From positions 124,001 through 188,000 of the forward strand of contig CAVUAI010000030.1 in the NCBI GenBank assembly GCA_963739385.1: 64,000 nt of DNA. The letters run 5' to 3'. A program made the translations under genes and the position numbers. This document shows, one piece after another, positions 46,342 to 54,892 of the stretch (positions within the stretch are counted from its first letter, which is position 1; each line of letters opens with the position of its first letter). The notes beneath the pieces were generated by a model that saw only the letters and a program-made list of their open reading frames with translations, was not told the origin of the DNA and did not search any database. Origin of the DNA: VAZQ01 sp963739385. GTDB taxonomy: Bacteria; Pseudomonadota; Alphaproteobacteria; Rhizobiales; Xanthobacteraceae.

Positions 46342-46355
46342 AACGCCGGGCGCGC

Positions 46356-47546
46356 CTATTTGGGCAGCCGCCGCGTCGCCTTCATGCGCTGCACGCTGTC
46401 GCCGGCAAGATGGCTCCAGATGATGGCGTCGCGCACGAGCTTGTCGGCGCGCGCGGAGAGCACTCCGGCACTGGCGTGAATGTCGAGGTTGAGCTCCGTC
46501 ACCTCCTGGATGACGTCGGTCGAGAAATTCATGCACAGGCCGGCATTGGCCGAATGCACCTTGTGGTCGTGCTCCCACGCGATGCGCATGACGAAGGAGC
46601 GCAACGCCTCGGTCAACAGATGCATTTTGTTGAGCTTGAGCTGGACGACCTGCTGCTCGAACAGGGCCCGGCCGCCGTGTTTCTTCGTGCGCGCCAGCGT
46701 CAACGCCATGCCGCAGGCGTCGTCGCAAACACCGAGCGCATTGGCGGCGAGCTCGAGATCGCCGAAGAGGTCGCCGCCCGTCCGGTCGCCGGCCTGATGG
46801 GTTTTCATGTCGGATCCGTTGACCGGACCGACCACGTTGGCATGCGGCACGCGCGCGTTCTCGAAGATCATCTCGCCGTTCTGGTAGAAGCGCCAGCCGC
46901 TCTTGTTGAAGACCTTGCCGATGCGGAAGCCGGGGGTTTCGCGCGGCACGAGGAACATGGTCGTGCCTTGCTTGAGCGGCGCGTTTGGGTCGGTGCGGGC
47001 ATCGATAAAGAACAACTTGCCGACGCTGGCATTGGCGATGAAGCATTTCTCGCCGTTGAGAATCCATTCATCGCCGTGGCGCTCGGCGCGCAATTTGAGA
47101 CCGGCCTTGGCATCGTCCGCCGGCGGCAGCCGGTTGTCGGAACCGGCGCTGGGCTCGCTGATGCCCTTGCCCAAGAGATATGTGTCGTCCTCCAGGAACG
47201 GTTTCAGGAATCGCCGTTTCTGCTCGTCGGTGCAGGTGGCGGCGATCAAGTGGCTCCATTTCCAGCACTGGCTGAACGTCTTCGAGATGGCGCTGTCGGC
47301 CTTGGCGAGTTCGGACATGACCAAGGCCTGAGTCACGAAATCGGTTCCTTGGCCGCCCCATTCCTTCGGTACAGCCATGGTGCGAAACCCGAGCCTGGAG
47401 CCCTTCTTGATAATCTCCCAATCGAAGGTTTCCCGTGGATCGCTGATCTCGTCGCGCTCGAGCGAGATCGGACGGATTTCCTCGTCAGCGAACTTGCGCG
47501 CCGTCATCTGCCAGGCGCGTTGCTCGTTGCTCAGCGTAAAATCCAT
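46356..47546 (-). CDS. Acyl-CoA dehydrogenase
   Basis: A 396-residue acyl-CoA dehydrogenase family protein. The N-terminus MDFTLSNEQRAWQMTARKFA and RLGFRTMAVPKEWGGQGTDF are canonical. GKGISEPSAGSDNRLPPADD is the FAD signature. At the C-terminus the sequence is IIWSHLAGDSVQRMKATRRL, with no Glu at the catalytic position. It is last of the six-gene minus-strand operon, 15 bp after another acyl-CoA dehydrogenase, and converges with the hydratase gene 14 bp away. Confidence 0.88.
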   Translation of the reverse strand: MDFTLSNEQRAWQMTARKFADEEIRPISLERDEISDPRETFDWEIIKKGSRLGFRTMAVPKEWGGQGTDFVTQALVMSELAKADSAISKTFSQCWKWSHLIAATCTDEQKRRFLKPFLEDDTYLLGKGISEPSAGSDNRLPPADDAKAGLKLRAERHGDEWILNGEKCFIANASVGKLFFIDARTDPNAPLKQGTTMFLVPRETPGFRIGKVFNKSGWRFYQNGEMIFENARVPHANVVGPVNGSDMKTHQAGDRTGGDLFGDLELAANALGVCDDACGMALTLARTKKHGGRALFEQQVVQLKLNKMHLLTEALRSFVMRIAWEHDHKVHSANAGLCMNFSTDVIQEVTELNLDIHASAGVLSARADKLVRDAIIWSHLAGDSVQRMKATRRLPK

Positions 47547-47561
47547 GACCTTCCTCTCGCT

Positions 47562-48794
47562 TCATTCGGCGGCGAGCGCGGCGGCGTCCGCGGGCCGTTG
47601 ATAGCTCGTCAACGCCTCGGCGATGCGCAGCTTGGCGTCGCTGTTGCCGGTTTCGGAGTGCAGGCACACGAGCGCGTCGTGCACGTACTTTTGCATCGGC
47701 ATGTCCCGCATCACGCCCATGGCGCCGAAGCATTCCGCCGCATCCTTGGTGGCGTGATAGATCGCCTCCGACGAGAACACCTTGGCAATAGTTGTGAGCG
47801 GCAGGTCGGCCAGGCTGCGGTCGGCGAAAGCTTCCGGATGATCCGACGCCCATGCCGCCTGCCAGATCGCAGTGCGGGCGACCTCCAGACGGATCGCGAT
47901 CTCGGCGAGCTTTGCTCCGATGGCTTGATGCTCGATGATACGCCGTCCGCCTTGCACCCGCAGTTGCGCATAGTCGAGAGCCGCCTCGAAGGCGGCGCGG
48001 CCGATCCCGAGATTAAGGGCCTCATGTAGAGGGATGCGGCGCCCCGTGTCACCAGCCAGCGGGCTTTTCCCTTCCGCGCCCAATAGATTGTCCGCGGGAA
48101 CCCGGCAGTCGTTGAAGATCAATTCCCCGCGGGCGCCGTGATGCCAATGCGGGCTTGGCTCGTTCTCGATCACGCTCAGACCGGGCGTGTCGCGGGGCAC
48201 CAGCAACGTGCTCACCCCGCGCGAGCCGGTGCTCGTCTGCACTGCGAACAGCTTCGCAACCGGCGCATTGGCGACGCTGTCCTTGCGGCCGTTGATGACC
48301 CACATGTCGCCCACGCGCGACGCAGTGGTCTTGAAACCCGTTTCGCTCGCATGTGGCCGATGATAGTCGCCGCCCAGCGTGGAATCGCGGTCCGGCTCCT
48401 GCTCTGCCACGGCAAGGTGGTAACGATCGTCCGCGAGGAAGGGGGGCAGGAAGCGGGCGCGCTGGTCCGGCGTCATCAGCCGTTCGAAGAGGTCGTGCGC
48501 GAGGGTCGAGGTCTGCGCCAGTACGGCGGCGATATCGGGGTCGCCGACGGCAAGTTCTTCGGTCACGATGCAGCAGGTGAGGTGATCCGCGTCTGCGCCG
48601 CCGGCATCCTCCGAAAGGGCGAGCGTGCGCAATCCCATTTGCGAGGCCTTGTCGAGCAGATCCATGAGCAGAGGCCGCGTACGCGCCTCGAGGCGCTGCG
48701 GCGCGCACGCGAGCGGTTTGATCTCCCTGGCGACGAAGTCGCGCACCGTATCGCGGATTTGCAACTGCTCGGGACTGAGGTGGAGATTGTACAT
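47562..48794 (-). CDS. Acyl-CoA dehydrogenase
   Basis: A 410-residue acyl-CoA dehydrogenase family protein. MYNLHLSPEQLQIRDTVRDF opens the helical domain. The FAD motif is divergent (VAEQEPDRDSTLGGDYHRPH, lacking the A-G-S-D), yet SRVGDMWVINGRKDSVANAP and the C-terminal ECFGAMGVMRDMPMQKYVHD are standard. With the next gene it forms a second adjacent acyl-CoA dehydrogenase pair in which one member has a degenerate FAD motif, mirroring the 43220/44435 pair. Confidence 0.86.
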   Translation of the reverse strand: MYNLHLSPEQLQIRDTVRDFVAREIKPLACAPQRLEARTRPLLMDLLDKASQMGLRTLALSEDAGGADADHLTCCIVTEELAVGDPDIAAVLAQTSTLAHDLFERLMTPDQRARFLPPFLADDRYHLAVAEQEPDRDSTLGGDYHRPHASETGFKTTASRVGDMWVINGRKDSVANAPVAKLFAVQTSTGSRGVSTLLVPRDTPGLSVIENEPSPHWHHGARGELIFNDCRVPADNLLGAEGKSPLAGDTGRRIPLHEALNLGIGRAAFEAALDYAQLRVQGGRRIIEHQAIGAKLAEIAIRLEVARTAIWQAAWASDHPEAFADRSLADLPLTTIAKVFSSEAIYHATKDAAECFGAMGVMRDMPMQKYVHDALVCLHSETGNSDAKLRIAEALTSYQRPADAAALAAE

Positions 48795-48828
48795 TCAAGG
48801 CTCCGGAATGCGCTGCAAGACCGGTCGA

Positions 48829-49770
48829 TCAGGGTGTTTTTCGCACGAACTTTTGCACCCGCCAATTCAGGGTGTCGGCGACGTAGGCGTCGCCGTTGGC
48901 ACTCACGGCGACGAAATGCGCTTCTCCGAATTGGCCGAGCGCCTTGCCCTGCTTGCCCGCGATGCCGAGCACGTTGCCAGCGAGATCGAGCTTGATGAGC
49001 TGTCCGGCATGACCATGCGCGAGCCAGATGTGCTGATCCGGGCCGATGAATAGGCCGCATGGCGTGCCGGGGTGCTTCGATTCCCGGAGATATGTGCCCT
49101 CCGTGTCGAAAACCTGAATCCGTTGATTGTTGCGGTCGGCGACATAGACCAGACCCTTGGCATCGACTGCGACCGAATGGGCGATGTCGAATTCGCCGGG
49201 ACCGCTGCCCTTCTTGCCCCAGGTCTTGATGAAATTTCCATCCTTGTCGAACTTGATGACCTTGGGCTCCCCCCGCCCATGACCCTGGACCACGAAGATG
49301 TCCCCCGTCGGCCCGAACGCGACGTCGTTCGGCTCGTTGAACAGACGCAGGTGGCCGTAGGAATGCATCTCGCCGGCGGTGTCGCGCACGCCCAGCACAA
49401 GTGTCACGCGCCCTTCCGGGTTCATTCTGTAGACCACGTGGGATCGCACGTCGGTCGCCCAGATATTGTCCTGCGCATCGATGCGCAGCCCATGCGGCCG
49501 GTCAAACAATCCCTCACCGAGCGAGCGAACGAATTTTCCGTTGGCGTCGAACTCCATCAGGGGACTGGGCCCGCGATGCAGCACAAAAATGTGCCCCTGC
49601 GAGTTGATCGCGACGCCCGACGTGCTGCCGAACGTCATTCCTGCCGGCAGGCTGAAGCTGTCTGGAACCGCAACATAGTCGAGCGGCGGAGGGGAGGCGG
49701 ACTGCGCAAGAGCGGAAAAGGACATCAGCGAGCTCATCAGGAGGATCGCAAGCATTTTGAGGATTTGCAT
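48829..49770 (-). CDS. Exported NHL-repeat six-bladed beta-propeller protein
   Basis: A 313-residue periplasmic protein with a signal peptide (MQILKMLAILLMSSLMSFSA, cleavage near ALAQ). At least five NHL blades are visible, each with a VAVDAKGLVYVADRNNQRIQ-type core, at about residues 50-80, 90-120, 145-175, 190-215 and 275-300. It resembles peptidylglycine alpha-amidating lyase propellers, but its conserved metal ligands cannot be confirmed by eye. It sits between TctC and acyl-CoA dehydrogenase genes. It could bind or act on the pathway substrate in the periplasm; function is unknown. Confidence 0.85.
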   Translation of the reverse strand: MQILKMLAILLMSSLMSFSALAQSASPPPLDYVAVPDSFSLPAGMTFGSTSGVAINSQGHIFVLHRGPSPLMEFDANGKFVRSLGEGLFDRPHGLRIDAQDNIWATDVRSHVVYRMNPEGRVTLVLGVRDTAGEMHSYGHLRLFNEPNDVAFGPTGDIFVVQGHGRGEPKVIKFDKDGNFIKTWGKKGSGPGEFDIAHSVAVDAKGLVYVADRNNQRIQVFDTEGTYLRESKHPGTPCGLFIGPDQHIWLAHGHAGQLIKLDLAGNVLGIAGKQGKALGQFGEAHFVAVSANGDAYVADTLNWRVQKFVRKTP

Positions 49771-49795
49771 ATCGGCACCTCCACCTTGATGGTGT

Positions 49796-50779
49796 CTATT
49801 CTCCCTTGATGCCCGCGGTCTTGATCACGCGATCCCACTTTTCCAGTTCCTGCTTGACGTATTGCGTAAGGTCATCGGGATCTTTGTAGAAGTCGACGAT
49901 CTGCTGCTCGGCGAATATCTTCACGACGTCGGGGTCCTTGAGGAAACCCGCTACCTCTTTGCTCAGGCGCGCCACGATCTCCTTTGGCGTCCTGGCCGGC
50001 GCGAAGATGCCGACCCAGGCCGACATTTCAAAGCCCGGAACGGTCTCGGCGATCGCCGGGATGTCCGGCAGCGCCGGCAGGCGTTTCGGATCTCCGATTG
50101 CGAGCGGAACCGCCTTGCCGGCGCGCACATGCTCGAGGGCGGTGGCGACATTGTTGTACATGAGCTGCACGTCGCCCCCGATCAGCGCCATGGTCGCCGG
50201 ACCCACCCCTCGGTACGGCACGTGCAGGAGCTTGATGCCGGTCTGAAGGGCAAGCAGCTCGAGGCCCAGGTGGCTGAAGTTGCCGGTACCGCCCGACGAA
50301 TAGGTCAGCACGCCGGGCTTCGTCTTGGCGAGAGCGATCAGTTCCGCCACGTTGCGCACTCCGACCGCCGGATGCGCGATCAGCATCGACGGGTAACGGA
50401 TCATCATCGCGACTGGAATAAAATCGCGCAGCGGCTGGTAGGCGAGCTTCTCGTAGAGCGCCGGATTGGCCACGGTCGGCCCGTCGGAGACCGACGCGAT
50501 AGTGTAGCCATCGGGATCGGACTGCATCAGCGTCTGCAGGCCGAGCGCCCCGTTCGCACCGCCGCGGTTCTCGACATAGACTTGTTGTCCGAGCCGATCC
50601 GACAGGTGCTTGGCGGCAAGCCGGGCGATGAAGTCGGTGCCGCCTCCGGCCGGGAATGGGCAGATCATCTTGATGGGGCGCTGTGGCCACGATTGAACGG
50701 GTGCTTGTGCCGGCACCGCGGCCGGAAAGGCCGACGCCAGCACGAGCGTTGCCGCGAACGTGGCGAGGTGTATGCGCAT
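49796..50779 (-). CDS. Bug/TctC-family periplasmic substrate-binding protein
   Basis: A 327-residue binding protein. The start at 50779 follows GGGAGGAAG. Signal peptide to AVPAQAPVQS; WPQRPIKMICPFPAGGGTDF, ENRGGANGALGLQTLMQSDP and SSGGTGNFSHLGLELLA are family motifs. The upstream extension of the reading frame overlaps the dehydrogenase gene and is not coding. 25 bp separate it from the NHL gene. Confidence 0.92.
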   Translation of the reverse strand: MRIHLATFAATLVLASAFPAAVPAQAPVQSWPQRPIKMICPFPAGGGTDFIARLAAKHLSDRLGQQVYVENRGGANGALGLQTLMQSDPDGYTIASVSDGPTVANPALYEKLAYQPLRDFIPVAMMIRYPSMLIAHPAVGVRNVAELIALAKTKPGVLTYSSGGTGNFSHLGLELLALQTGIKLLHVPYRGVGPATMALIGGDVQLMYNNVATALEHVRAGKAVPLAIGDPKRLPALPDIPAIAETVPGFEMSAWVGIFAPARTPKEIVARLSKEVAGFLKDPDVVKIFAEQQIVDFYKDPDDLTQYVKQELEKWDRVIKTAGIKGE

Positions 50780-50850
50780 ATGCTTCCTCCCGATGAAGCG
50801 TTCTTTGCTTGCAGCGCCCGCCGGTTGGTCCGGCATGGTGCGAGTGCCTT

Positions 50851-51915
50851 CTATCCTTGCATGGCGGCGGCGATCGCGTCTCCCATTTCCACGGTGCTGG
50901 CCTGACCGCCGAGGTCCCTGGTCAGGTGCTTTCCGTCGGCGATCACCGCGTTGACCGCCGCCTGGATGCGGTTCGCCGCGGCGGTCGCCCGCGGCTCTCC
51001 CCGTTTGCGGCCGAGCCAGGCGAGCAGCATCTGACCCGAAACGATCATGGCGTATGGATTGGCGACGTTGCGCCCCGCGATATCGGGCGCCGAGCCGTGC
51101 GTGGCCTGCGCCATCGCCTGCCGTTCCCCCACGCACAGGCCGGGTGCCAGGCCCAGTCCGCCGACAATGCCTGCACCGATATCGGTGAGGATGTCCCCGA
51201 ACTGGTTGGTGGTGACGATGACGTCGAACTGCTGCGGAGCAGTCACCAGTTTCATCGAGATGGAGTCGATCATCATCTCCTCGAATACGACATCCGGATA
51301 CTCGCGCGCGACCTTGCGGCATTCCTCGGCGAACATGCCGCACGCGAGCCGATAGACCGGCTCCTTGTGCGCGGCGGTGACCTTCTTGCGCCTGCGGGTA
51401 CGCGCGATTTCGAACGCCTCGCGTGCGACCCGGTTCGAGCCTTTGCGGGTAATCACCCGCATCGCGACGGTAATGTCGTCGTTTGGTCGGAACTCCGGCG
51501 CTCCGGCGACGACCGTCTCCGAATACAGCATTCCCTCGGTGAGCTCGCGCAGGAAGACGATGTCGACGTCGCGATGGACGGACGGGATCGCGGCATGCGA
51601 CAGCGACGGCCGCACCGCGGCGAACAGGTCGAACTTCTTGCGCACGGCCGGCATCACCCAGGTCGGGTCGCCGCGCGGATAGGCCGCATGACCGATCGGG
51701 CCCATCACCCAGCCATCGAGCTCATGCAGGGTCTGCTCGGTCACCGCGGGAAGCGTATTGCCGTGCGCCTCGTGGCCTTGCTTGCCGATCGGCAATGGCC
51801 GCCAGTCGATCTCCAGCCGCTCGCGCGCCGCCGCAGCCTTCATGACCTTGATGCACGCCGGAACAACTTCGAGGCCGATGTCGTCTCCCAGCAGGATTCC
51901 GATCTTCAAGCTCAT
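50851..51915 (-). CDS. Isocitrate/isopropylmalate dehydrogenase family enzyme
   Basis: A 354-residue beta-decarboxylating dehydrogenase. GDDIGLEVV replaces the usual GDGIGPEV; FDVIVTTNQFGDILTD and ATHGSAPDIAGRNVANP are the metal/cofactor motifs. Substrates in this family are 2-hydroxy-3-carboxy acids (isopropylmalate, isocitrate, tartrate, homoisocitrate); a catabolic member is likely because no leucine genes are near. The ATG overlaps the stop of the preceding TctC gene by 4 bp (ATGA), so binding protein and dehydrogenase are translationally coupled. The start MSLKIGILLGDDIG at 51915 is clear. Confidence 0.9.
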   Translation of the reverse strand: MSLKIGILLGDDIGLEVVPACIKVMKAAAARERLEIDWRPLPIGKQGHEAHGNTLPAVTEQTLHELDGWVMGPIGHAAYPRGDPTWVMPAVRKKFDLFAAVRPSLSHAAIPSVHRDVDIVFLRELTEGMLYSETVVAGAPEFRPNDDITVAMRVITRKGSNRVAREAFEIARTRRRKKVTAAHKEPVYRLACGMFAEECRKVAREYPDVVFEEMMIDSISMKLVTAPQQFDVIVTTNQFGDILTDIGAGIVGGLGLAPGLCVGERQAMAQATHGSAPDIAGRNVANPYAMIVSGQMLLAWLGRKRGEPRATAAANRIQAAVNAVIADGKHLTRDLGGQASTVEMGDAIAAAMQG

Positions 51916-52916
51916 TCCTCCACGACGATCCCGATATCTTCGACGTCGCGTTTCCAGCTCGCCATTTCGTCCCGCAGCCAGCCCCTGGCATCGTCGAGCG
52001 CGGATTGCCGCGGCACGACCATTCCACCGCGTGCAAAGGCCTCCCGCATCTCGGAAGCGGCCATCGCCTTGACGAAGGCAGCGCGCAGCGTCTCGACGAT
52101 CTCCGGCGCGACCGCAGAGGCTGCGAAGGCCGCCACCCATTGCGAGGCCCGAATGCCGGGAAAACCGACCTCCGTGAGGGTGGGAACGTCCGGATGCTGC
52201 GGGAGTCGTTGATCCGCGGCGATGGCGAGTGCACGCACGCGGCCGGCCTGCATCATCCCGATGGGATTGGTGATATTGAACCACGACACGTGGATGTCGC
52301 CATTGCCGAGGTCACGGATGATCTCGGCACCGCCGCCCTTGAATGGAATATGCGTGAGCTCGAGACCGGCGCGCTTGGCGAGAATCTCCGTATTGATTTG
52401 TTGATAGCTGCCGATGCCGGCGCTCCCGTAGCGGACCTTGCCCGGGTGCGCCTTGGCATAGGCAATAAAGTCGGCGAAGGTCTTGGGCGAAGGACTATCG
52501 GACGAAAAGTTTGCCGTGGTCGCGAGGAAAAAGACCGGAACGTCCGCCAGCGGGGTGATGACCTGCACGTCCCGCTCGTAGTCGACCTTCATTTTTTTCG
52601 CGAGCAGGACCGGCGTGAGCCCGTTGGTGGAAATGTTTCCGATCATGACGGTGTGCCCGTCGGGTCGGGCGCGCACCATCTCCTCGATCGCGACGATGCC
52701 GGACGCGCCGGGCTTGTTCTCGACGAACACGCCGCGGCCCAGGCTCTGACGCAACTGCTCGGAGTAAAGACGCGCCACCACGTCGGTCAGCCCGCCGGGC
52801 GCATAGGGCACGATGATCCTGATCGGCTTCGATGGATAGGGTGCCTGCGCGGCGGCGGGCCCCAGAGCGACGATGCAACATGCATAGATCAGCGAGAGCC
52901 GCCCCAAGCGCCGCAT
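51912..52916 (-). CDS. Bug/TctC-family periplasmic substrate-binding protein
   Basis: A 334-residue binding protein, first gene of the six-gene minus-strand operon. The start at 52916 has GGAGGA upstream. Signal peptide to GPAAAQAPYPS, then PSKPIRIIVPYAPGGLTDVV and ENKPGASGIVAIEEMVRARP. Its stop overlaps the dehydrogenase start, making a di- or tricarboxylate-like ligand the best guess. Confidence 0.92.
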   Translation of the reverse strand: MRRLGRLSLIYACCIVALGPAAAQAPYPSKPIRIIVPYAPGGLTDVVARLYSEQLRQSLGRGVFVENKPGASGIVAIEEMVRARPDGHTVMIGNISTNGLTPVLLAKKMKVDYERDVQVITPLADVPVFFLATTANFSSDSPSPKTFADFIAYAKAHPGKVRYGSAGIGSYQQINTEILAKRAGLELTHIPFKGGGAEIIRDLGNGDIHVSWFNITNPIGMMQAGRVRALAIAADQRLPQHPDVPTLTEVGFPGIRASQWVAAFAASAVAPEIVETLRAAFVKAMAASEMREAFARGGMVVPRQSALDDARGWLRDEMASWKRDVEDIGIVVEE

Positions 52917-53149
52917 ATGGTTTCCTCCGCCGGCGCTTATTATTGGCAAGCGCACCCATTATGCGGGGATTGTATGAATGGCGTATGGGATTGCACAAGC
53001 CCGCCCTGACAGCGGCGGTCTGCGCTTGCTGGAAGGTTCTGGCGTGGTGCAGGGCCCGCGGCTGGTCTTGGTGGCGAGTGCGCAGGCCGGGGACCCCTGG
53101 AACTCCGGCGGTGGCGCGCCTTGCTTGCGCGCCGCAAGCGCTTGGTCGT

Positions 53150-53341
53150 TTACTGCGTGGGCAGCGGGGCCATCATGTTGCCTTCCGGCGCCGTGTCGCG
53201 AGCTTCGCTTGCACGTCGGCGGCCCCCGACATGGTCCTGACGCAGGCATTTGTAGATTGCCGCGGCGAGGAGTACGTGGCCAAGAACCACGATACCCACA
53301 TAGGCGACGACCAGCGCCATCATGATCAGCTCGACGGACAT
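53150..53341 (-). CDS. Small single-span membrane protein
   Basis: A 63-residue protein starting MSVELIMMALVVAYVGIVVL, with one long hydrophobic helix (residues 4-33) followed by a basic, soluble tail. The ATG at 53341 has AAGGAGT upstream. It overlaps the 3' end of the short LysR gene by 16 bp, so the two are one transcript. Unknown function. Confidence 0.7.
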   Translation of the reverse strand: MSVELIMMALVVAYVGIVVLGHVLLAAAIYKCLRQDHVGGRRRASEARDTAPEGNMMAPLPTQ

Positions 53342-53655
53342 AACGGACTCCTTGCGGATTGCTGCGGCATCGGAGCTTCGGAGTTGGCTGGTTGCACTTG
53401 CGCCAGGGCTTGCGCGGCTTCGCGGGCATGATCCGCGTTTTGCGCGATCCGGGTCAGATAAGGCTGTACCGCTTGTCCAAGAACCGTGAGCGCGATATGC
53501 GGCCGGCGTTGAAAGAGCGCTCCGCCGAGCTCCCGCTCCAGTGCGATGATTGCGTTGGTAAGGGATGGCTGAGAGATGCCACTGCGTCTGGCCGCGCGCG
53601 TGAAATTGCGCTCGTCGCAGAGTGCCAGGAAGTAGCGAATTTGGTGCATTTGCAT
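53326..53655 (-). CDS. Short LysR-type protein, DNA-binding domain only
   Basis: A 109-residue protein consisting of a LysR winged helix: MQMHQIRYFLALCDERNFTR, then SGISQPSLTNAIIALERELG and GALFQRRPHIALT, a linker helix and a short unrelated tail. The effector-binding domain is missing and no remnant of it follows, because the next gene begins before this one ends. It may be a natural DNA-binding-domain-only regulator or a truncated gene kept in use. A Crp-like palindrome lies 67-82 bp upstream of its start. Confidence 0.75.
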   Translation of the reverse strand: MQMHQIRYFLALCDERNFTRAARRSGISQPSLTNAIIALERELGGALFQRRPHIALTVLGQAVQPYLTRIAQNADHAREAAQALAQVQPANSEAPMPQQSARSPLCPSS

Positions 53656-53721
53656 TTTTCCACCTCGGCGCCTGAATCGCGCTCCACACTTGGCACGTTG
53701 CCACTGATGACCGGCTATAAC

Positions 53722-53737
53722 GGTGAGCTAAGTCACT
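53722..53737. promoter_or_regulatory. Crp-like site (GGTGA-N6-TCACT), two mismatches
   Basis: GGTGA-GCTAAG-TCACT. The inner GTGA...TCAC arms are perfect. The 14-bp core GTGAGCTAAGTCAC matches the site at 56014-56027 in 12 of 14 positions including the spacer. Upstream of the short LysR gene (start 53655). Confidence 0.45.
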
Positions 53738-53861
53738 AACGCGGGGACTTTCGCTGTCGACATCGCACGGGGGGTGCAACATGTGCGTGTTCGGCAGCCC
53801 GGCCATCGCGCCCTTGGACGAACTGAGTCCCGATACCGAGAAATGTCGTGAGCATGCCGAC

Positions 53862-54350
53862 CTAGTCGACGACCGCATGTACCCGGACAACCGAGGTTCG
53901 GCGGATGGCGTTGACGCCGCCGCGCAAAGAGAAACTGAACGAGTCGTTGCCCTTGAAGCCGGGGAGCGGTCGGTAGACGACCCCGGTCCGGGCGCGCGAC
54001 GTGAGCGTTCCACGTTCGGGCGGCGCATGGATCGCAATGTCGTCGACGACGATGTCGCCCGTGCGGACCAGAATCGTGCACGGTGTATTGGCGGGCAAGG
54101 TGATCGACACGTCGGCGTCGTGGCCGATTGCAAGCGGCACAGGCTTGGTACGGCAGTCACGCGAGCCCAGGGCGCTCGCCGAGACCATTGCGGCAACGCA
54201 GAACAGCGAAAGTAGGATGAAACACGATGCCGGCAGTGTGGGGTGGCCCTCGAGCCATCCGGTTGCTTGCGGTCCAAGCTCCCGCCACCGGTGCACCCGC
54301 GATGCCGTTTGAGCCGCCGACCGAATTGCCCGCAGATTCGCTTGTGGCAT
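53862..54350 (-). CDS. Hypothetical exported protein with beta-sandwich domain
   Basis: A 162-residue protein whose start is uncertain (54350, or a Met before VSASALGSRDCR). A hydrophobic segment at residues 40-62 (PASCFILLSLFCVAAMVSAS) is a signal or anchor. The rest looks like a small all-beta domain, PERGTLTSRARTGVVYRPLP followed by GFKGNDSFSF, similar to cadherin-like/Ig-like tandem domains of surface proteins. Unknown function. A perfect Crp palindrome and a direct repeat lie 38-93 bp upstream. Confidence 0.6.
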   Translation of the reverse strand: MPQANLRAIRSAAQTASRVHRWRELGPQATGWLEGHPTLPASCFILLSLFCVAAMVSASALGSRDCRTKPVPLAIGHDADVSITLPANTPCTILVRTGDIVVDDIAIHAPPERGTLTSRARTGVVYRPLPGFKGNDSFSFSLRGGVNAIRRTSVVRVHAVVD

Positions 54351-54387
54351 GTTGTGTCAAGTTTGGAGTTGACGACTCGCTTCCGAT

Positions 54388-54426
54388 GTGACGATCAAAA
54401 TATTAGGATGAGTTTGAGTGACGATC
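54388..54426. repeat. Direct repeat GTGACGATC x2, 30 bp apart
   Basis: Identical 9-bp copies at 54388-54396 and 54418-54426, about three helical turns apart, immediately beside the Crp palindrome and upstream of the minus-strand exported-protein gene. May be a binding site for a second regulator. Confidence 0.35.
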
Positions 54427-54427
54427 G

Positions 54428-54443
54428 TGTGAACCACCTCACA
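54428..54443. promoter_or_regulatory. Perfect Crp-type site (TGTGA-ACCACC-TCACA)
   Basis: The arms GTGTGA/TCACAC are perfect over six bases. It is identical to the E. coli Crp half-site consensus with the normal six-base spacer. Lies 78-93 bp upstream of the gene starting at 54350 and 450 bp upstream of the Crp-family gene. Confidence 0.65.
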
Positions 54444-54892
54444 CTTCGGCGGCGGTCGGCGCGCGGTCCTGACTTCGATGACAAGGCACCGGTCTGATAA
54501 CGGGCGAGATGTTCGCGGCGGCGCGGTAGCCCGATACTGGAGCCGCCGCTCAAATCCGACGCATGCCCCTCATGGACCGTTGACGGCAGGATCAATCCCA
54601 AGCCGCAGTCATGCATGCGCCAGCCCGGCGAAAACGCAGGCAGGTACGCGATTGGCGCGGGTCGCACCCGTGGCGTGCATCCACCAATTCCTCGCGGTGG
54701 CGGGGAAGCCTCGCGTTTTAATGTTGAGTAGAATGATGCTGCCGCAATACAAAGAGCGTTCGTACTATGTGACTTCAAAGTTATTGTGCCGGACTATGCT
54801 GTCTCTATGAAATTGAGCGCCTCGCGCCTGCAGCGGCGCGCAGACCCGGAACTCGAATCGCCCGATTGATTCGTGGACGAGGAGGCAACACA

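Larger units (their letters stand above)
54351..54892. other. 542-bp divergent intergenic region, regulatory
   Basis: No supported gene. It separates the hypothetical exported protein from the Crp-family gene and contains the direct repeats at 54388-54426 and a perfect Crp palindrome at 54428-54443. The left part is locally AT-richer than its surroundings. Confidence 0.55.

Noticed and set aside
54395..54778. 127-codon minus-strand frame before the Crp-family gene
   Set aside because: Composition is not protein-like, and it would run through the regulatory palindrome.
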